Of a stretch of DNA of 62,114 nt, positions 24,790 through 33,671 are shown piece after piece. The notes under the pieces are model-generated. The model saw only the letters and a list, made by a program, of their open reading frames with translations. It was not told where the DNA came from and ran no database searches. The DNA lies in contig DATMGN010000010.1 of the NCBI GenBank assembly GCA_035555435.1, positions 1 to 62,114 on the forward strand. Direction: 5' to 3'. Within the stretch, counting starts at the first letter, position 1; every line of letters begins with the position of its first letter. Made by a program: the position numbers and the translations under genes. Origin of the DNA: 73-13 sp035555435. Its GTDB lineage: Bacteria > Actinomycetota > Actinomycetes > Actinomycetales > Microbacteriaceae.

Positions 24790-26105
24790 TGGCCACAATC
24801 GTCCGGATGCCCGCTGCGCTCGCGCAGGTCACGGAGGGCGCGATCCAGACCTGGCTCGTCGAGGTCGGGCAGTCGATCGCGGTCGGCGACTTGATCGCCG
24901 AGATCGAGACGGAGAAGGCGGTCGTCGAGTTCGCCGCCGAGGTCGAAGGCACGGTCGGGCGACTGCTCGTGCGCGCCGGCCAGAACGTCGACGTCGGCAC
25001 GCCGATCCTCGTCATCACCACGGCGGGTGAGTCCGAGGCGGACATCGACAAGGCGCTCGCGGAGATCGGCTCCGAGACCGCCGCGGCGCCCGCCGAGGCG
25101 GCCCCGACGGAGGGCGCCCCGGTCCAGGCCGCCGCGCAGGCCCCCGCGCCCGCCGAGGTGTCCATCACTCCGGGCGACGCCGCCACCTCCGGTGCCCCGA
25201 GTGAGGACGAAGGCCGAGTCGAAGACTCGACCGGCGACCGCGTCTTCGCGTCCCCGATCGTCCGCCGCCTTGCGAAGGAGCGCGGCCTCGATCTCGCTGC
25301 CGTCGCCGGCACCGGGCCGAACGGCCGCATTACGCGACGCGACCTCGACGCCGCCCCGGCGCAGCCGGTGGCCGCCGACGCCTCGCCGTCCCGGAACCAG
25401 CCGGCCCCGGCCGGTGCGCCCGCCGCGTTCTCCGACATCCCGCTCACGGGCATGCGCAAGGCGATCGCGCGGCGGCTCACCGAGTCGAAGTCGACGGTGC
25501 CGCACTTCTACGTCACCGCTCACGTCAAGGCCGATGCGCTCCTCGCGCTCCGCAAGCAGGCCAACGAGGGCGCCGAGGTCAAGATCTCGGTCAACGACTT
25601 CGTCCTCAAGGCGGTCGCGGGCGCGCTCGTGCGCGTGCCCGCATCGAACGCGATCTGGAACGGCGACAGCATCCGCCAGTTCAGCGGCGCCGATATCGGC
25701 GTCGCGATCGCGATCGAGAACGGGCTCCTCACGCCCGTCATCCGCGGCGTCGACCGGATGTCGCTCACCGAGATCCAGCAGACCGTCGCCGACTTCGCCG
25801 CGCGCGCGAAGGCGGGCAAGATCAAGCTCGACGAGCTCGAGGGCGGCTCGTTCGCGGTCTCGAACCTCGGCATGTACGGCGTGGATGAGTTCTCCGCGAT
25901 CCTCAACCCGCCGCAGTCGGGCATCCTCGCGGTCTCGGCCGCGAAGCCTCGTCCGGTCGTCGGCGACGACGGGCAGCTCACCGTCGCGAGCGTCATGACC
26001 GTGACGCTGTCGGCGGACCACCGGGTCGTCGACGGCGCGGTCGCCGCGGAGTGGATGGCCGCGTTCGTCGACCTCATCGAGCACCCCGTCAAGATGCTGG
26101 TCTGA
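24789..26105 (+). CDS. Dihydrolipoamide acyltransferase E2
   Basis: 438-residue E2 core. One lipoyl domain has the lipoylated Lys43 in ETEKAVVEF. An Ala/Pro-rich linker (about 75-150) follows, then a peripheral-subunit-binding domain (FASPIVRRLAKERGLDL, about 153-190) and a catalytic domain ending with SADHRVVDG, which holds the active-site His. It accepts the acyl group from the fused E1 and forms acyl-CoA. It has a single lipoyl domain, whereas actinobacterial housekeeping E2 often has two or three, consistent with a catabolic complex. Confidence 0.88.
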   Translation: MATIVRMPAALAQVTEGAIQTWLVEVGQSIAVGDLIAEIETEKAVVEFAAEVEGTVGRLLVRAGQNVDVGTPILVITTAGESEADIDKALAEIGSETAAAPAEAAPTEGAPVQAAAQAPAPAEVSITPGDAATSGAPSEDEGRVEDSTGDRVFASPIVRRLAKERGLDLAAVAGTGPNGRITRRDLDAAPAQPVAADASPSRNQPAPAGAPAAFSDIPLTGMRKAIARRLTESKSTVPHFYVTAHVKADALLALRKQANEGAEVKISVNDFVLKAVAGALVRVPASNAIWNGDSIRQFSGADIGVAIAIENGLLTPVIRGVDRMSLTEIQQTVADFAARAKAGKIKLDELEGGSFAVSNLGMYGVDEFSAILNPPQSGILAVSAAKPRPVVGDDGQLTVASVMTVTLSADHRVVDGAVAAEWMAAFVDLIEHPVKMLV

Positions 26106-26115
26106 AGGGGGCTAC

Positions 26116-26157
26116 GCGGGCGATCGTCATGAGCCCATGACGATGCTGGTCGCCCGC
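26116..26157 (+). terminator. Hairpin after the E1-E2 operon
   Basis: The outer arms GCGGGCGA and TCGCCCGC enclose a second pair, CGTCATG/CATGACG. This gives a long GC-rich stem directly after the E2 stop. There is no T-tract, as is common in actinobacteria, so termination is likely but not certain. Confidence 0.55.
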
Positions 26158-26171
26158 GGTGGGGCGGGACG

Positions 26172-26601
26172 ATGATCCGCTTCCTGGTCCGTGCCGCGAT
26201 CTTCCTCGGCACGGCGGCGATCGGCCTGCTCGTCGCCGCGGCGATCCTGCCGGACTTCCGCTTCTCCCCTTCGGACGGCCTCCTCACCATCGCGATATTC
26301 GCCGTCGCGCAGAGCCTGCTCGCGCCCTTCCTCCTCAAGCAGGCCAGGCGCTCGCGCCCGCACTGCTCGGCGGGATCGGCTGCGGTCGCTGCCGCGCCTC
26401 ATCATCGGGGGCGCGATCGGGCTCGTCGTGAGCATCGTCGACGGCACGTTCTCGGTGCTGTTCGTGCTCGCGATCACGCTCTACTTCGCCGTGATGACGG
26501 TCCTGGGTCTGCCCTACGCCACGGCCGTCGCGGCGCCCGTCACCGCCTCGCTCCTGCGCATCGTCAAGAAGGTCGTGGTGCCCCAGCAGCGGCTCAGGTG
26601 A
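26172..26601 (+). pseudogene. Frameshifted remnant of a small holin-like (Phage_holin_4_2-type) membrane protein
   Basis: The first 58 codons (MIRFLVRAAIFLGTAAIGL... to LLAPFLLKQA) match the N-terminus of small actinobacterial phage-holin-family membrane proteins. The continuation ALAPALLGGIG is in the second frame from about 26351. A further hydrophobic stretch (RLIIGGAIGLVVSIVDGTF and on to the TGA) is in the third frame. No single frame keeps the protein, so at least two frameshifts, or a deletion joining two genes, have occurred. Sequencing error is possible but would have to occur twice. Its end overlaps the convergent nifS-like gene. Confidence 0.6.
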
Positions 26602-27745
26602 GCCGACCGGCGAGCCCCCGGAGGTCCTTGACCGCCTCGACGATGAGCTCGGCGGCGCGGGCGAGCTCCTCGGGACTCGTCGCCGTGTCGAAGGACGCGC
26701 GGATCGCGCCGCGGGCGAGCTCCGGCGCGATCCCGCAGGCGATGAGCGCCTCCGACGGTTCGTCGGCGTCCTTGCCGCAGGCCGTCCCCGAGGAGACGCG
26801 CACGCCGCGCTCGTCGAGCCGCAGCAGCAACGGCTCCGCCTCGAGACCCGGCACGCACCACGCGAGGTGACCGGGCAGTCGTCGCTCGGGGTCCCCGACG
26901 AGGAGGAGATCCGGGAGCTCCGCCTCGACCCGGTGGCGCAGCTCGTCGCGCCGCCCCGCGAGCGTCGCGGCTCGCTCGTCGAGCTCCGCGACGGCGAGCC
27001 GCAGCGCGGCGGCGAGGCCCGCTGCGGCGGCGACGTTCTCGGTCCCGGCGCGACGCGAGGACTCCTGCCGGCCGCCGTAGAGGAGGGGCTCGAGCGGCAG
27101 TGCAGGGCGCGCGAGCAGGGCGCCGACGCCGACGGCCGCGCCGATCTTGTGGCCCGCGATCGTCATCGCGTCGACGCCGAGCTCGCGGAAGCGCAGCGGC
27201 ACCTGGCCGACGGCCTGCACCGCGTCGGTGTGCACGGGCGCGCCGACCGCGTGCGCTGCGGCGGCGATCTCCGCGATCGGCTGGATCGTCCCGATCTCGC
27301 TCGACGCGACGGCGACGGTGACGAGGGCGGTATCCTCGTCCGCCGCCTCGCGCACGTCGCGCGGGTTCACGGCGCCGGTGCCGTCGACGGGCAGCAGGTC
27401 GAGCGAGAAGCCGTGGAGCCGGACGAGTGCGCGGCACGTCTCGAGCACCGCGGGATGCTCGGTCGGGGCGGCGAGGATGCGGCGGCCGCGCGGCTGGGCG
27501 AGCGCGATGCCGCGGATCGCGAGATTGTCGGCCTCGGTCCCGCCCGAGGTGATGACGACGTCGCCCGTGCGCGCGCCGAGCGCCCCCGCGATCGCGGCGC
27601 GCGCGGCATCGAGGTCGGCGGCGGCTCGGCGGCCGAGGTCGTGCCGGCTCGACGGGTTGCCGGTCGGGGCGGCGAGGTGGGTCCACATCGCCCGCAGCAC
27701 CTCCTCGCGCACGGGCGCGGTCGCCGCGCGGTCGAGGTCGATCAC
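26594..27745 (-). CDS. Cysteine desulfurase (NifS-like) of the NAD operon
   Basis: 383-residue PLP enzyme of aminotransferase class V. The PLP lysine lies in MTIAGHKIGA, and the active-site Cys in SSGTACGKDA near residue 318. It takes sulfur from cysteine and, in this operon, most likely serves assembly of the [4Fe-4S] cluster of quinolinate synthase NadA, as nifS-like genes next to nadABC do in other bacteria. The GTG start overlaps the nadC stop as GTGA. Confidence 0.88.
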   Translation of the reverse strand: MIDLDRAATAPVREEVLRAMWTHLAAPTGNPSSRHDLGRRAAADLDAARAAIAGALGARTGDVVITSGGTEADNLAIRGIALAQPRGRRILAAPTEHPAVLETCRALVRLHGFSLDLLPVDGTGAVNPRDVREAADEDTALVTVAVASSEIGTIQPIAEIAAAAHAVGAPVHTDAVQAVGQVPLRFRELGVDAMTIAGHKIGAAVGVGALLARPALPLEPLLYGGRQESSRRAGTENVAAAAGLAAALRLAVAELDERAATLAGRRDELRHRVEAELPDLLLVGDPERRLPGHLAWCVPGLEAEPLLLRLDERGVRVSSGTACGKDADEPSEALIACGIAPELARGAIRASFDTATSPEELARAAELIVEAVKDLRGLAGRLT

Positions 27746-28608
27746 GGTCGGGCGCCGGGCTCGAGCGCGATGTCGAGACCCAGGTCGAGCGCGGGCGCCG
27801 AGTGCGTGAGCGCGCCGACGGAGATGACGTCGACACCGGTCGCGGCGATCGCGCCGACCGTGTCGAGGCTCACGCCGCCGCTCGCCTCGACGATCGCCCG
27901 CCCCGCGATGAACTCGACGCCGCGGGCGAGGTCGGCGAGCGAGAAGTTGTCGAGCATGATGACGTCGGCGCCCCCCGCGAGCACGTCGGGGAGCTGGTCG
28001 AGCCGGTCGACCTCGACCTCGATCGGCACCAGGTGTCCGAGCCGATCGCGCAGCTCTCGAAGCGCGGACGGCAGGTCGGCGCCCTGCGCGGCGAGCACCG
28101 CGAGGTGGTTGTCCTTGAGCATCACGGCGTCGGAGAGTCCGAAGCGGTGGTTGCGCCCCCCGCCGCTGACGACCGCGTGCCGCTCGAAGGCGCGCAGCCC
28201 CGGCGTCGTCTTCCGGGTGTCGACGATCCGCGCCCTCGTGCCGGCGACCGCGGCGACGTAGCGGGCGGTCAGGGTCGCGATGCCGCTCATCCGCTGCGCG
28301 AAGTTGAGCGCGATCCGCTCTGCCGTGAGGACGCCTCGGGCGGGCCCGGTGACGGTCGCGAGGACGTCGCCGCGGGAGAACGCGGTGCCGTCCTGCGCCG
28401 CGAGCCACACCTCGATGCGAGGGTCGGCCTGGGCGAAGGCCTCGGCGAACACCGTGCCGCCGGAGAGCACCCCGGGCTCGCGGGGGATGAGCCGAGCGGT
28501 CGCCGTCGCGGTCTCGGGGAGCACGTGCGTCGCGGTGACGTCGCCCCAGGGCGCGTCCTCGGCGAGTGCGCGCGTGATGCCGTCGCGGATGATGGTGGGG
28601 GTCAGCAC
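27742..28608 (-). CDS. nadC: Nicotinate-nucleotide pyrophosphorylase (carboxylating)
   Basis: 288-residue quinolinate phosphoribosyltransferase, the third step from aspartate to nicotinate mononucleotide. Family landmarks are RIVDTRKTTPGLRAFERHAV, GGGRNHRFGLSDAVMLKDNH and the C-terminal barrel end IEASGG-like region (VEASGGVSLDTV). The length is normal. The GTG start lies within the last codons of nadB (7-bp overlap), and the end overlaps the nifS-like start. Confidence 0.93.
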   Translation of the reverse strand: MLTPTIIRDGITRALAEDAPWGDVTATHVLPETATATARLIPREPGVLSGGTVFAEAFAQADPRIEVWLAAQDGTAFSRGDVLATVTGPARGVLTAERIALNFAQRMSGIATLTARYVAAVAGTRARIVDTRKTTPGLRAFERHAVVSGGGRNHRFGLSDAVMLKDNHLAVLAAQGADLPSALRELRDRLGHLVPIEVEVDRLDQLPDVLAGGADVIMLDNFSLADLARGVEFIAGRAIVEASGGVSLDTVGAIAATGVDVISVGALTHSAPALDLGLDIALEPGARP

Positions 28609-30224
28609 GGGTCCTCCGTTCGTCCCGCAGCGACGGGCGCGCCGCGGTGGGCCCGGACGAGGGCGGTCGGGGCGGCGAGCCGCGGGCTGGTCTCGGGGAA
28701 GTCGGTGCGCCGGTGCGCGCCGCGGGACTCTTCGCGGCCGAGCGCGGCGTGCGCGACGAGCGAGCCGATCCGTGCAGCGGCGTGCACGTTGCCGCTCGCC
28801 GCAGGGTCCGCGAGCACCGCGTCGAACACTCGTAGCGCTGCACCGATCCCGTCGGCGTCCCGCTCGATCCCGACGCCGTCCGCCATGGCCGCGCGCACCG
28901 CCACCATCGCGTTCTGCGCACTGTCCGCCCGCACATCCGCTCGAGTGGCGGCTGTGGCCGCGCTCGCGGCGTCGGACGTGCCGCCGGAACGGTCGCGGGG
29001 GGAAAGGGAGAGGGAAGTGGCGGCCCAGGCGGGGGGGTCGAGCGGGGCGAGCGCGGCGGTGCGGCCGGCGCGCGCGCCGAAGACGAGGCCCTCCAGGAGG
29101 GAGTTGCTGGCGAGTCGGTTCGCGCCGTGCACGCCGGTGCGCGCGCATTCCCCCGCGGCGAGCAGCCCAGCGACGCTGCTGCGCCCGTCGAGGTCGGTGC
29201 GCACGCCGCCCATCGCGAAGTGCGCGGCGGGCATGACCGGCACGGGCTCGCGCGACCAGTCGAGGCCGTGGCCACGGATGACGGCGTCGATCGCGGGGAA
29301 GCGGCGCGCGAGCGTGCCCGGTCCGCCGTCGCGTTCGATGCCCGTCGCGTCGAGCAGCACGGGCCGACCGCCCTGCTCGCGCACGCGGCGCCACACCGCC
29401 GCGGCGACGACGTCGCGCGGCGCGAGCTCGCCGCGCGGGTCGGCGTCGAGGAGGAACCGGCGGCCCGCCTCGTCGAGGATCTGCGCCCCCGCCCCGCGCA
29501 CGGCCTCGGACACGAGGAAGTCGCCCGCACCGGGGAGCGTCGTCGGGTGGAACTGGACGAACTCCAGGTCCGCGAGTTGGGCGCCGGCGTCCCAGGCGGC
29601 GAGGAGCCCGTCGCCGCGCGCGATCGGAGGGTTGCTCGTCGCCGGGTACAGGCGGCCGAGGCCGCCCGTCGCGAGCACGACCGCGTCGGCGTCGACGACC
29701 GTGAGCTCCCCGTCCTGCTCGAGGATCGCGCCGGTGACGGCGCCGCCCCGCTCGACGAGCTCGACGAGCCGCGTGCGCTCGAGCAGCTCGATGCGCGCCT
29801 CCGCGAGCCGCTCGAGGAGCCACGCCGCGAGCGCCGCGCCCGTGCGGTCGCCGCCGGCGTGGATGATGCGAGGCCGCTCGTGCGCCGCCTCGAGGCCGAG
29901 CGCGACGCGGCCGGCCGCGTCACGATCCGCCGGGAAGCCTGTCGCCAGGAGCGCGCGCACCCGGTCGGCGCCCTCCGTCACGAGGACGCGGACCGCACTC
30001 GGGTCGCAGAGCCCGGCCCCGGCTGAGAGGGTGTCGCGGATGTGGGACTCGATCGAGTCGCCCGTGCCGATGGCCGCGGCGATGCCGCCCTGCGCCCATG
30101 CGGTCGCGGACTCGTCGGCCGGGCCGGCGCTCACGACGAGCACGTCGGCGCCGTGCCGAGCGGCCTCGAGCGCCACGCTCGCGCCGGCGGCACCCGCGCC
30201 GACGACGATGACGCGTCGGCTCAC
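28602..30224 (-). CDS. nadB: L-aspartate oxidase
   Basis: 540-residue FAD flavoprotein that oxidises L-aspartate to iminoaspartate. The dinucleotide motif VIVVGAGAAGASVAL is at the N-terminus. FVQFHPTTLPG, HFAMGGVRTDLDG and GANRLASNSLLEGLVFG are the succinate-dehydrogenase-family landmarks that hold FAD and substrate. An Ala/Ser/Thr-rich linker interrupts the C-terminal helical domain after residue 400. The GTG start overlaps the nadA stop as GTGA, so the three NAD proteins are made in step. Confidence 0.93.
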   Translation of the reverse strand: MSRRVIVVGAGAAGASVALEAARHGADVLVVSAGPADESATAWAQGGIAAAIGTGDSIESHIRDTLSAGAGLCDPSAVRVLVTEGADRVRALLATGFPADRDAAGRVALGLEAAHERPRIIHAGGDRTGAALAAWLLERLAEARIELLERTRLVELVERGGAVTGAILEQDGELTVVDADAVVLATGGLGRLYPATSNPPIARGDGLLAAWDAGAQLADLEFVQFHPTTLPGAGDFLVSEAVRGAGAQILDEAGRRFLLDADPRGELAPRDVVAAAVWRRVREQGGRPVLLDATGIERDGGPGTLARRFPAIDAVIRGHGLDWSREPVPVMPAAHFAMGGVRTDLDGRSSVAGLLAAGECARTGVHGANRLASNSLLEGLVFGARAGRTAALAPLDPPAWAATSLSLSPRDRSGGTSDAASAATAATRADVRADSAQNAMVAVRAAMADGVGIERDADGIGAALRVFDAVLADPAASGNVHAAARIGSLVAHAALGREESRGAHRRTDFPETSPRLAAPTALVRAHRGAPVAAGRTEDPC

Positions 30225-31480
30225 GGCACCGCCGCCAGCATCCGGTCGAGCGCGACGCGGGCCGCCTCCTGATCTTCGGGCGACACGGTGATCCGGTTGA
30301 CGACCTCGCCCGCGACGAGCCGCTCGAGCGTCCAGGCGAGGTAGCCGGGGTGGATCCGATACATCGTCGAGCAGGGGCACACGACGGGGTCGAGGCAGAA
30401 GATCGTGAGGTCGGGCCGGCTCGCGGCGAGCCGGTGGACGAGGTTGATCTCGGTGCCGATGCCGAGGATCGAGCCGGGTGCCGCTGCCTCGACCTCGCGG
30501 CGGATGAGGTCGGTCGAGCCGGACACGTCGGCGGCGTCGACGACCTCCATCGTGCACTCGGGGTGCACGATGATCCGGATGCCGGGGTACTGCGCGCGCG
30601 CCTGCTCGATCTGACCGACCGTGAAGCGCTTGTGCACGGAGCAGAATCCCTGCCACAGCACGACCGTCGCGTGCTGCAGCGTCGCCGCGTCGTTGCCGCC
30701 GAGCGGCCGGCGCGGGTTCCACAGCGGCATCCGCTCGAGCGGGACGCCGAGGGCGCGGGCGGTGTTGCGGCCGAGGTGCTGGTCGGGGAGGAAGACGACG
30801 CGCTGCGCCCGGCGGAATGCGTCCTCGAGCACCGCCTTCGCGTTCGACGAGGTGCACACGACGCCGCCGCGGCGCCCGCAGAACGCCTTGATCGCGGCGG
30901 AGGAGTTCATGTAGGTGATCGGCAGGAGCGGCACTCGGCCCTCGGCGTCGGGCTCGCTGCCGTAGAGCGCCTCGAGCTGCTCCCAGCAGTCCTCGACGTC
31001 GTCGATCGTCGCCATGTCCGCCATCGAGCAGCCCGCGGCGAGGTTCGGGAGGATGACGGCCTGGTCGTCGCGGGTGAGGATGTCGGCCGTCTCGGCCATG
31101 AAGTGCACGCCGCAGAACACGATCGCCTCGGCCTGCTGCTCCGCGACCGCCGCCTTCGCGAGCTGGTAAGAGTCGCCGACGAAGTCGGCGAAGCGGACGA
31201 TCTCGTCGCGCTGGTAGAAGTGCCCGAGCACGACGACCCGGTCGCCGAGGGTGCGCTTGGCGGCGAGGATGCGCTCGGTGAGCTCCGCGTCGCTCGCGCT
31301 CGTGTACTCGGCGGGCAGGGGGCCCTGGCGCGGCGCGTCGAGCGGGATCGCGTCGCCCGCGGAGGCGCCGGGACCGTAGAGCGGCTGCGGTCGCGCGTCG
31401 ATCTCCCAGGTCGGCAGCTGGAGTTCGGTGTCGCAGCTCTCGGTGCGGATCCTGGCGGGCATCGGCAGCGTCGTGCTCAT
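30221..31480 (-). CDS. nadA: Quinolinate synthase
   Basis: 419-residue iron-sulfur enzyme condensing iminoaspartate with dihydroxyacetone phosphate. Cys123 (FCGVHF), Cys280 (GFCSVHKRF) and one of Cys368/Cys370 (DPVVCPCSTM) are the likely [4Fe-4S] ligands. HFYQRDEIV and ITYMNSSAAIKAF are also conserved. The first 60 residues are an extension common in actinobacterial NadA. The start overlaps the nrtR stop as ATGA. Expression should follow the NrtR-controlled promoter ahead of nrtR. Confidence 0.93.
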   Translation of the reverse strand: MSTTLPMPARIRTESCDTELQLPTWEIDARPQPLYGPGASAGDAIPLDAPRQGPLPAEYTSASDAELTERILAAKRTLGDRVVVLGHFYQRDEIVRFADFVGDSYQLAKAAVAEQQAEAIVFCGVHFMAETADILTRDDQAVILPNLAAGCSMADMATIDDVEDCWEQLEALYGSEPDAEGRVPLLPITYMNSSAAIKAFCGRRGGVVCTSSNAKAVLEDAFRRAQRVVFLPDQHLGRNTARALGVPLERMPLWNPRRPLGGNDAATLQHATVVLWQGFCSVHKRFTVGQIEQARAQYPGIRIIVHPECTMEVVDAADVSGSTDLIRREVEAAAPGSILGIGTEINLVHRLAASRPDLTIFCLDPVVCPCSTMYRIHPGYLAWTLERLVAGEVVNRITVSPEDQEAARVALDRMLAAVP

Positions 31481-32259
31481 GCGGTTCGGCTCGTCTCTGA
31501 TTCGGTTCGCGGTGCGAGCGGTCGCTCGGCCTCGGTGGATGCGCTGCCGGTGAACCGGTAGAGCTGGGACGGTCGGTGGGCGCCGTCGCGCCGGGCGCCG
31601 CCGGTCGGCTCGACCTGGCCGGACGCGAGCAGTCGGCGGCGGAAGTTCGCGGGGTCGCTGCGCGTGCCGAGCACCGCATCGTGGACCTCGCGCAGGTCGC
31701 TCAGGGTGAAGACGGGCCCGAGGAAGCGGGCGGCGATGTCGGCGTAGACGGTCTTGGCTCGCAGCCGGTCGATCGCGACGTCGAGGATCTCAGCGTGGTC
31801 GAACGCGAGGTCGGGGAGTGCGCCGAGCGGGAACCAGCCGAGGTTGTCGGTCTCGACCTGCGTCGCGCCCTGGTCGATGCCGAGCAGCGCCCAGTACGCG
31901 ATCGTGACGTGGCGCTGGTCGCCGGCGCTGCGCTCGACGCCGCCGAAGGAGTAGAGCTGCTCGAGGTGGCGGGGCGCGAGCCCGGTCGAGGACAGCAGGG
32001 TGGCGCGCGCGGCCTCGTCAAGCGAGCGGTCCCACGTGAGGGGGCCGCCAGGTAGCGCCCAGGCGTCGGCGAAGGGCGGCCGGGTGCGGCGCACGAGCGG
32101 CACCCAGAGCTGGACGCCGAGCCGCTCGCGCTCGGCGTCGGCGGCGGGCTGTCCGGCGAGGGGCCGCAGCGCGAAGATGACGGTCGACACGGAGACGATC
32201 GGCGCCTGCTGCGCTCGCTCGCTCACGTTGAGCATCGGCCGGATCACTTGCGGCTCCAT
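31477..32259 (-). CDS. nrtR: NrtR-type Nudix regulator of NAD biosynthesis
   Basis: 260-residue protein with a Nudix domain (about 18-160) and a C-terminal winged helix (about 165-250). The Nudix box GGPLTWDRSLDEAARATLLSSTGL-like region has lost the catalytic REUxEE glutamates, as expected for a regulator that binds ADP-ribose or a related NAD product instead of hydrolysing it. It is the first gene of the nad operon and lies 11 bp from a dyad that overlaps the promoter, so it should repress itself and nadABC-nifS. No good ribosome-binding site precedes MEPQV; MLNVSER nine codons on is an alternative. Confidence 0.82.
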   Translation of the reverse strand: MEPQVIRPMLNVSERAQQAPIVSVSTVIFALRPLAGQPAADAERERLGVQLWVPLVRRTRPPFADAWALPGGPLTWDRSLDEAARATLLSSTGLAPRHLEQLYSFGGVERSAGDQRHVTIAYWALLGIDQGATQVETDNLGWFPLGALPDLAFDHAEILDVAIDRLRAKTVYADIAARFLGPVFTLSDLREVHDAVLGTRSDPANFRRRLLASGQVEPTGGARRDGAHRPSQLYRFTGSASTEAERPLAPRTESETSRTA

Positions 32260-32269
32260 CGATCGACTG

Positions 32270-32313
32270 GTTATGGTCGCGTTGACTATAACTCTCCCGA
32301 ACGGCGTCGACAA
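32270..32313 (-). promoter_or_regulatory. nad operon promoter with overlapping NrtR-type operator
   Basis: The dyad GTTATGGTC-N5-GACTATAAC (32270-32292) has nine-base arms with one mismatch, like NrtR boxes described for actinobacteria. On the minus strand, TATAGT (32285-32290) and TTGTCG (32308-32313) are 17 bp apart and look like -10 and -35 elements. The operator therefore covers the -10 region and the start site, which suits repression. The predicted leader is only about 18 bases. Confidence 0.65.
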
Positions 32314-32375
32314 ATCGACCGGCCCGGCCGGCGTTCTCCAGAACGCGATGACGGGCGCCGGCGCAGCGCAGCGGC

Positions 32376-33668
32376 TCAGACCAGGTCGCGCCAGTCGATC
32401 GACGAAGTCGTGTCGGGGTGCTCGAGTCCCTGGACGATCTGGATGGCGTCGGTCGGCGGCTCGACGAGCGTGAGCTCGTCGCGGCGGTGGCGCAGCACCG
32501 TGTCGATGTAGCTCGTCAGCGCCTCCGAGAGCGGGACGTCGCGCGACTCCGACTGCGCCCGGAACCACCGGTGCTCGAGCAGCTGGTGGAAGATCTCCGC
32601 CGCCTCGAACTTGCCGCGCAGCTCGCGCGGGATCGCGGCGATGACCGGCTCGAACACCTTGGTCAGCCACTCGTGCGCGGCGACCTCCTCGTCGGCGCCG
32701 CTCGCGCTGCGCACCCGGTAGCCGTCGAGGTCGTTGAGCAGGCGCCGCGCCTGGTTTTCCTCGGCGTCGAGGCCGGTGAGTCGCAGCAGGCGCCGCGAGT
32801 GGTGGCCCGCGTCGACGACCTTCGGCTTGAGCCGCACCGTCGTGCCGGTCTCGTCGGTGTGGATCTCGAACTCCTCGATGTCGAAGCCGAGCTCGTTGAG
32901 CCGCTCGATCCGCTGGTTGATGCGCCAGCGCTCCGACTGCTCGAACTGCTCCGCCCCCGTGAGCTCCTGCCAGAGGTCGCGATACTTCTGCACGATCCGC
33001 TCGCTCACCGCGATCGGATCGATGTCGTCCTCGAGCCGGTCGCCGGCCTGCAGGTCGAGCAGCTCGCCGGCGATGTTGATCCGGGCGATCTCCAGGTCGT
33101 GCTCGCGCTGGCCCGCGGTGAGGCCGCCCTCGAAGAGCTCGCCCGTCTCGGCGTCGACGAGGTAGGCGGCGAAGGCGCCGGCGTCGCGGCGGAAGAGCGT
33201 GTTGGACAGCGACACGTCGCCCCAGAAGAAGCCCGCGAGGTGGAGACGCACGAGGAGCACGGCGAGCGCGTCGACGAGTCGCTTCGCGGTGCCCGGCCGC
33301 AGTCGCTGCGAGTAGACGGCGCGGTACGGCATCGAGAAGCGCAGGTGCCGGGTGACGAGCGCGGTGTCGAGCGGCTCCCCGAGCTCGTCGGTGCGATTCG
33401 CGACGACGGCGATCGGCTCGACGCATGGCACCTGGAGGCGCTGCAGCGTGCGCAGCATCTCGTACTCGCGGCTCGCGAGCACCTCGGTGGTCTCCTTGAT
33501 CGCGACGACGTGGTCCGCGAGGTGGGCCAGGCGCACGACGTGGCGCGAGATGCCCTTCGGGAGCGCGGCGATGTGCTCGTCGCCCCACAGCTCGAGCGGC
33601 TGGTCCCACGGCAGCGCGAGAAGCCCGGGGTCGACCGTCGTCGCGGTGATGCGCAGCGAGCCCGGCAT
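32376..33668 (-). CDS. DUF4032 protein, kinase-like fold
   Basis: 430-residue actinobacterial protein with a DUF4032 C-terminal domain. The middle part has a kinase-like catalytic arrangement: VAIKETTE (candidate ATP-binding Lys) near residue 58, then LHLAGFFWGDVSLSNTLFRR near 145-165 with the Asp and Asn of a GDxxxxN loop, and LVDAETGE in the place of the DFG Asp. This resembles the RIO/APH/Kdo-kinase group. No substrate is known. It is separated by only three bases from the upstream MalK-like ATPase gene, so the two are co-transcribed. Confidence 0.8.
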   Translation of the reverse strand: MPGSLRITATTVDPGLLALPWDQPLELWGDEHIAALPKGISRHVVRLAHLADHVVAIKETTEVLASREYEMLRTLQRLQVPCVEPIAVVANRTDELGEPLDTALVTRHLRFSMPYRAVYSQRLRPGTAKRLVDALAVLLVRLHLAGFFWGDVSLSNTLFRRDAGAFAAYLVDAETGELFEGGLTAGQREHDLEIARINIAGELLDLQAGDRLEDDIDPIAVSERIVQKYRDLWQELTGAEQFEQSERWRINQRIERLNELGFDIEEFEIHTDETGTTVRLKPKVVDAGHHSRRLLRLTGLDAEENQARRLLNDLDGYRVRSASGADEEVAAHEWLTKVFEPVIAAIPRELRGKFEAAEIFHQLLEHRWFRAQSESRDVPLSEALTSYIDTVLRHRRDELTLVEPPTDAIQIVQGLEHPDTTSSIDWRDLV

Positions 33669-33671
33669 GTC

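Noticed and set aside
21847..24798. 983-codon minus-strand frame opposite the fused E1 gene
   Set aside because: Composition typical of an antisense shadow. The plus strand carries the complete E1 motifs with a proper ribosome-binding context.
26172..26601. Holin-like gene as a sign of a prophage
   Set aside because: The Phage_holin_4_2-like family is mostly a chromosomal actinobacterial membrane protein, and there are no other phage genes.
26594..29923. One very long frame of 1109 codons reading through nadB and nadC into nifS
   Set aside because: Only its last part, in frame with the nifS-like gene, shows conserved motifs. The rest is out of frame with nadB and nadC.
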